Source of the DNA: an uncultured Clostridia bacterium
GTDB lineage: Bacteria > Bacillota > Clostridia > Christensenellales > Borkfalkiaceae
Length of the DNA: 51,615 nucleotides
Direction of reading: 5' to 3'
Assembly: GCA_944330115.1 (NCBI GenBank)
Contig: CALVIN010000009.1
Span: 1 to 51,615, forward strand
Made by a program: the position numbers and the translations under genes. Each line of letters starts with the position of its first letter. Position 1 is the first letter of the stretch. The notes under the pieces were generated by a model. That model saw only the letters and a list, made by a program, of their open reading frames with translations. It made no database searches and had not been told where the DNA came from. This document shows positions 48,217-51,615 of the stretch, one piece after another.

Positions 48217-48732
48217 TTAGTTTTTCAAATGCTTCATTATCTTTAGAAGGAGCGACTGAAACAGAGCCCGCTCCTCATCGGTGAGCGCGGACTGAATTAT
48301 TTCGTCGCACTTATCGATAAGTTCGCGGTTTTTGAGGCACAGCTCCTCCCCCTTCGGGGTGAGTTCGATAAATTTTGTGCGGTTGTCGCCCTCGGCGTAT
48401 GAGCGGGTGATGTAGCCGCCCGAAGTCAGCTGCGACAGCATGGTGGATACCGACGAGGCGCGCAGGTTGAGTTCGCGCTCGACGTCGCGCTGGCATACGC
48501 TTTTGCCCTGAACGGCGTTCCTGTGCACGAATACGAGCGTTTGAAGCTGCGCGCCCGTTATGCCGAAGGACGAGAGAGCCTCGCTGTTGCGCCTGCCCAT
48601 CTCTCTGTTTACGTAGCACATCAATCCGAAGAGCCTTCTGTTTTCCAAAATCTGACCTACCCTTTTACTTTTGCCGTACTTTTGCCGTGCTTTTGCCATA
48701 CTTTTGCCACGGTTTGAATTATTCTCACACAC
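48217..48732 (-). CDS. MarR-family transcriptional regulator
   Basis: A winged helix regulator: 'FGLMCYVNREMGRRNSEALSSFGITGAQLQTLVFVHRNA', then 'CQRDVERELNLRASSVSTMLSQLTSGGYITRSYAEGDNRTKFIELTPKGEEL'. It very probably represses the two downstream ABC genes and its own promoter. The N-terminus is uncertain: GTG 48732, ATG 48699 or TTG 48648. The stretch between them consists of 11-bp tandem repeats, and the TTG gives a typical length of about 144 residues with AAGGGTAGG upstream. A dyad in the promoter region is a candidate operator. Confidence 0.92.
   Translation of the reverse strand: MCENNSNRGKSMAKARQKYGKSKRVGQILENRRLFGLMCYVNREMGRRNSEALSSFGITGAQLQTLVFVHRNAVQGKSVCQRDVERELNLRASSVSTMLSQLTSGGYITRSYAEGDNRTKFIELTPKGEELCLKNRELIDKCDEIIQSALTDEERALFQSLLLKIMKHLKN
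48667..48710. repeat. Four 11-bp tandem repeats at the marR 5' end
   Basis: ACTTTTGCCGT, ACTTTTGCCGT, GCTTTTGCCAT, ACTTTTGCCAC (plus strand) follow one another without gaps. The period is not a multiple of three, so copy-number change would shift the reading frame of the long form of MarR. Confidence 0.85.
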
Positions 48733-48766
48733 GGCACGGCGCCTTTCGCCGTAAAATAAAAAATAT

Positions 48767-48827
48767 AGTTAGACAGCTAACTGTTTGAGAACGAACTCAT
48801 TTTATAATATGGCAAGCGCCTTGTCAA
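48767..48827 (-). promoter_or_regulatory. Promoter and candidate MarR operator
   Basis: Minus strand: -35 TTGACA at 48822-48827, a 17-nt spacer and -10 TAAAAT at 48799-48804. A perfect dyad AGTTAG-N4-CTAACT lies at 48767-48782, just downstream of the predicted start of transcription, a usual place for a MarR-type operator. Confidence 0.65.
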
Positions 48828-48980
48828 GTGAATAAAAAAATATTTCACCGCGGGGCACAAAAATGTTAAATATTGCAACCGGTCTGTTATTTTTTGCGCG
48901 AAATGTGCGCCGCGCGGGCCCGCCACAGACCCGCCGCCGCAAAAAAAGAATAAAAAAGCAAAAATTTTGGGCAAATTTGC

Positions 48981-49009
48981 TTGCCAAGGCGGGCGGCGTA
49001 TGATATAAT
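48981..49009 (+). promoter_or_regulatory. Promoter of the tRNA gene
   Basis: -35 TTGCCA at 48981-48986, a 17-nt spacer and -10 TATAAT at 49004-49009, 20 nt before the tRNA. Confidence 0.75.
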
Positions 49010-49029
49010 CAACACCGTTGAAAATTTTT

Positions 49030-49104
49030 GGCCTTGTGGTCAAGCGGTTAAGACGGAGCCCTCTCAAGGCTCAATCCCGGGTTCGATTCCCGGCAAGGTC
49101 ACCA
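49030..49104 (+). tRNA. tRNA-Glu (anticodon CTC)
   Basis: A full cloverleaf: acceptor GGCCTTG with CAAGGTC (one G-T pair), D arm with AAGCGGTTAA loop, anticodon stem GAGCC/GGCTC with loop CTCTCAA (anticodon CTC), T arm CCGGG-TTCGATT-CCCGG, and an encoded CCA end. It reads GAG codons. tRNA genes are frequent targets for integrating elements, and foreign-looking DNA follows. Confidence 0.93.
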
Positions 49105-49111
49105 AACAAGT

Positions 49112-49153
49112 TAAAGGCGAACCCGTTTCCATTAGGAGACGGATTCGCCTTTA
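49112..49153 (+). terminator. 19-bp hairpin after the tRNA
   Basis: Arms 49112-49130 and 49135-49153 match except for two G-T type pairs, with loop ATTA. The T run is short, so termination efficiency is uncertain. Confidence 0.55.
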
Positions 49154-49189
49154 TCGTATACTTTAAGTAAAAATTAAGGTGGGATGCAT

Positions 49190-50227
49190 ATGATTATTAT
49201 TGAGAAAAAAGATTTAGATTTATATCGCTACAGCGTAGCAAAAATCATCTTCTTGAGGGTATATGAAGAATACACTTTTTTAGAAGATGTAAAAGGAAGC
49301 AATTGTTTATTGGCTAGAAAAGGCCAAGAACGATTTTATATTTCCATTTTCGGTAAACCAACTATCGATTTAGGCAATTTTAATCTAAATAGCAATATCT
49401 TGATATATTATCAAAAACCCCAATTCAGTCGAAATAGAAATAAGTTTAATAACGGTCTTGTTTACGAATTAAGCGATGAATTTGATGAGCAATATAACAT
49501 TGCCTTAAACGAAGCTATTCTATTTCCCAATAAATTTATTAAAGGCAACAAACAATTTGATTTGTTTTTGGAAGATATTAAAATCAACGCATTTGTTGTC
49601 CATGACACAGCAGGCAAACTATATAAATATTACTCAATAAGGAAGGTGAAAGAGAATAAATATGGCATAAACGATGGATACGTCTCTTTTCTTAATCCAA
49701 GTTGTTTTAATGATCCGTTTGATTGCTCTTATGTTTTACCCAATCGTAAATCCGTATCTAATAAATTTCGAGTTTTATGCACAATACAAGATCCCAAAAA
49801 TATTTTAATGTGGTCTTACTACGGAGAAGATCACAAAGGGTACTGCTTCGAGTATTCTAAACATGAGATCGTTTCAGAATTAATTAATTTGAATATAGAT
49901 GGGTTATGCATAATGGGAAGAGTACAGTATGCAGATGATAGACCTTATTATACAAGTCCAACTAAAACATTCTCTTATAGCAATATAAAGTCTATAATAG
50001 AATCTACTTTTACTAAATTTAAGAAGTGGCAACACGAAGAAGAATATAGGTTTGTCATTGTGTCAGATAGCTTTTCTGATGAAAATGTAGCAACTACGTT
50101 AAAGGTCTCTATACATAATATATTTAATGGATGTAAAGGCGATGGGATGCCTGTATTGGATTCAAATAATGAGCTGACCACAGTAAGAAAATTGGTCGCT
50201 GATGACGAAAATTATAAATTGATTTAA
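49190..50227 (+). CDS. DUF2971 domain protein with unknown N-terminal half
   Basis: A 345-residue AT-rich gene. From about residue 145 the DUF2971 signature is clear: 'YKYYSI', 'YVSFLNPSCFNDPFDCSY', 'ILMWSYYGEDHKGYCFEYSK' and 'KFKKWQHEEEYRFVI'. The first 140 residues (IIIEKKDLDLYRYSVAKIIF...) form no domain that I recognise. DUF2971 proteins are abundant on mobile elements and some lie in defence islands, but no activity is established. I start at the ATG 49190, 6 nt after AAGGTGG. Base use is unlike the core. Confidence 0.82.
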   Translation: MIIIEKKDLDLYRYSVAKIIFLRVYEEYTFLEDVKGSNCLLARKGQERFYISIFGKPTIDLGNFNLNSNILIYYQKPQFSRNRNKFNNGLVYELSDEFDEQYNIALNEAILFPNKFIKGNKQFDLFLEDIKINAFVVHDTAGKLYKYYSIRKVKENKYGINDGYVSFLNPSCFNDPFDCSYVLPNRKSVSNKFRVLCTIQDPKNILMWSYYGEDHKGYCFEYSKHEIVSELINLNIDGLCIMGRVQYADDRPYYTSPTKTFSYSNIKSIIESTFTKFKKWQHEEEYRFVIVSDSFSDENVATTLKVSIHNIFNGCKGDGMPVLDSNNELTTVRKLVADDENYKLI

Positions 50228-50233
50228 AATTAT

Positions 50234-50265
50234 AGCGGCGGGCTGCGTATGAAGCACCCGCCGCT
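50234..50265. terminator. GC-rich hairpin between DUF2971 and the mobilization genes
   Basis: AGCGGCGGG-C-TGC pairs with GCA-CCCGCCGCT over a 7-nt loop. The region from here to 50401 holds no gene that I can support. Confidence 0.6.
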
Positions 50266-50401
50266 GCCGTTAATCAAGGTTTATGAATTTCGGCGCAACC
50301 TGATGATCTGATAAATAGACTTATATCCCGCACCGCATTCAAGCGGCGACCCCTTACCGTACTTTTTTCACGGTCATCCGTATGATCCCAATCGGATATT
50401 C

Positions 50402-50563
50402 TTACTTGCGATTTGGTTGTAAATTCCGTTCTGCCTGCCACTTTTCAAACGCCCGTTGATTTTCCTCGTCCGCCATATAGGCGCGGATCGCGGGCAGCAG
50501 AAACCGTGCGAGCGAGTCAAGCTCGCAGTTTGAAGTGCCTGTCGTTTTGTTTCTTCTCGCCAT
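50402..50563 (-). CDS. Small 53-residue protein downstream of the relaxase
   Basis: An ORF of 53 codons starts MARRNKTTGTSNCELDSLARF, continues with LLPAIRAYMADEENQRAFEKW and ends QAERNLQPNRK. A purine-rich GGGG lies just before the ATG. The composition (helical, charged, no repeats) and position directly behind the relaxase gene support a real gene, as in many Clostridial mobilizable elements. I know of no function. A longer ORF in another frame (to 50619) has an odd composition and is a shadow. Confidence 0.65.
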   Translation of the reverse strand: MARRNKTTGTSNCELDSLARFLLPAIRAYMADEENQRAFEKWQAERNLQPNRK

Positions 50564-50622
50564 TCCCCGTTGTTATGTAATTTGCTCGATAGCCTTTCTC
50601 CTTGTATTCGGTTATTCAATTT

Positions 50623-51615
50623 TTACTTTCCGCCGCGGTCGTTACTATTTGCTTTGAACGGCGGGGCGACATTCTTTGCGCGCGACTTATTCAATAGAGC
50701 GTCGAACTCGTCCGGATAGGCTGCAAGCATATCGCTTACCATCCCAAACGCTTGCTCCTTGCCTTTGGCGCGGCGTTCTGCTTTCTGCAACTGCTCGAAC
50801 AGGTCGCTGCGATCGCGGTCGGCAATAGCTTTCGATTGCCGCAGGGCGGCGTTCTCCGTGCGGAGAGCGGAAAGTTCTTCCTCGGCTTGCCGTTTTCGCT
50901 TCGGCGTGGGCTTGCTGCGCTCCGCCTCGATGCTCTGCACGACGCCGTCCAGATATTCCTGCGCTTGCTGATTTGTTTTCTCCGCCGTCTGTTTCGCCTG
51001 CGATAGGATTCCATCCGCGTAAATTTGCGCGATTTTCACTTTGCGCTCTGCGTTATGGTCAGCTTCGGCAATGATGTTTTTTGCCTGCCCGTGCGCCTGC
51101 TCGACGATCTTCTTCGCCTTGAACTCCGCCGTGTCAAGGTGTTTTGCCTGACTTCCTTCTTTGCCGCGCTGCAAATTCCATTTCGCGCCGACTTCTCGAT
51201 GCAGGTCTGTCTGCAATGCGGTAAGCGCCTTCCTGTCAAACAGCTTCTTCGCGCACAGTCTGCCGTCCGCAATGGGAATTAAATTCAGGTGCAAGTGCGG
51301 CGTGGTTTCGTCCGTATGGACAACGGCAGAAATGATATTGCCCTCGCCGTAGTGCTCCGAAAAGAAGCGGGTGCATTCGGCAAAGAATTGCCGTTTCTCG
51401 CTTGGAGATAGCTCGCCAAAGAATTTCCTGTCCGAGCCCACAACGAAGGAGCACATCAGCACGGCATCCTTGCGCACTTTGGTCGGCAAGTCGAGAGTTT
51501 TGATCTTATCGTTGATGAACTGCGTGTAGCTGCGCTGACGTTTGACGATGTGGTAGTTGCCTCCCGTGCGCGTTTTGTCTATCTGCGGATTGCTCGCCTG
51601 ATAGGTTTCGTCGCG
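50623..51615 (-). CDS. Mob_Pre-family relaxase (plasmid recombination enzyme), partial
   Basis: The gene continues beyond the right edge; 330 residues are visible. The frame is open up to the edge with 'RTGGNYHIVKRQRSYTQFINDKI', typical of the N-terminal region of pMV158 MobM-type relaxases. 'AVVHTDETTPHLHLNLIPI' is the HxDExxPHxH metal site. A long coiled-coil tail follows (AKKIVEQAHGQAKNIIAEADHNAERKVKIAQIYADG...). It would nick the transfer origin and pilot DNA during mobilization. A short start at TTG 51489 is wrong: coding continues upstream. Confidence 0.92.
   Translation of the reverse strand, partial: RDETYQASNPQIDKTRTGGNYHIVKRQRSYTQFINDKIKTLDLPTKVRKDAVLMCSFVVGSDRKFFGELSPSEKRQFFAECTRFFSEHYGEGNIISAVVHTDETTPHLHLNLIPIADGRLCAKKLFDRKALTALQTDLHREVGAKWNLQRGKEGSQAKHLDTAEFKAKKIVEQAHGQAKNIIAEADHNAERKVKIAQIYADGILSQAKQTAEKTNQQAQEYLDGVVQSIEAERSKPTPKRKRQAEEELSALRTENAALRQSKAIADRDRSDLFEQLQKAERRAKGKEQAFGMVSDMLAAYPDEFDALLNKSRAKNVAPPFKANSNDRGGK

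Noticed and set aside
50374-50619. 81-codon minus-strand ORF behind the relaxase
   Set aside because: It is a shadow frame of the 53-residue gene at 50402-50563, with basic, repetitive composition and no ribosome site.
1-51615. CRISPR arrays, cas genes, insertion sequences, transposases, rRNA
   Set aside because: No array of regularly spaced direct repeats, no Cas or transposase proteins and no rRNA sequence were found on either strand.

Overview
The window looks like the chromosome of a spore-forming member of the Clostridia (Firmicutes), probably a gut lineage. Evidence: a complete pro-sigma-K gene, Shine-Dalgarno sites of the AGGAGG/GAGGTG type, many TTGACA-17-TATAAT promoters, frequent TTG and GTG starts, and a Bacillus-type SOS box. 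The order cannot be fixed from the sequence alone. The core (about 9.6-49.1 kb) is GC-rich with AT-only intergenic tracts. Both flanks (1-9.5 kb and 49.2-51.6 kb), and one gene inside the core (SLOG, 43954-44412), are visibly richer in AT and look acquired.

Left flank, 1-9.5 kb, all genes on the minus strand. (a) A WYL-domain regulator lies between a DUF3788 gene and a partial DJ-1/PfpI gene. The two promoters that flank it carry the same operator-like dyad (ATGACAACAG-N3-GTCATC) at the same distance from the -10 box, which suggests a small autoregulated unit. (b) A seven-gene operon of small single-domain proteins has its own promoter and terminator: NTF2-like, HhH-DUF3795, methyltransferase, SRPBCC, truncated DUF3795, TfoX-N and GNAT. 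(c) A gene-free stretch holds two perfect hairpins. (d) A DNA repair module contains Ku, a LigD-type ligase, a Y-family polymerase and YolD; the last two sit behind a near-consensus LexA box.

Core, 9.6-49.1 kb. A flavin/2Fe-2S redox pair is followed by a cluster for ribosome assembly and housekeeping: rsfS, nadD-yqeK fusion, yhbY, obg, rho, an MBL hydrolase, DUF1934 and tyrA. An unrelated membrane-protein gene is inserted antisense in this cluster. On the plus strand follow pgk-tpiA-gpmI, an EamA transporter, secG-rnr-smpB, and metY-metA (an acetyl-homoserine route to homocysteine). Next come an HtrA-like lipoprotein and a UDP-sugar pyrophosphorylase, a Nudix protein, recX-birA-nnr-mazF, ilvE, a small P-loop kinase, yigZ, tyrS, sigK, a divergent XRE/SLOG pair, and a marR-ABC-ABC efflux operon.

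tyrS is preceded by a promoter, a 20-codon leader ORF with Tyr and Phe codons, and a rho-independent terminator, an arrangement that fits ribosome-mediated attenuation. I regard this as the most interesting unannotated signal. In three places (the tyrS leader peptide, SLOG and smpB) the -10 box ends only 6-7 nt before the start codon, pointing to leaderless transcripts.

Right flank, 49.0-51.6 kb. A tRNA-Glu(CTC) is followed by a DUF2971 gene, a 53-residue protein and the 3' part of a Mob_Pre relaxase gene. This is probably the edge of a mobilizable element next to the tRNA.
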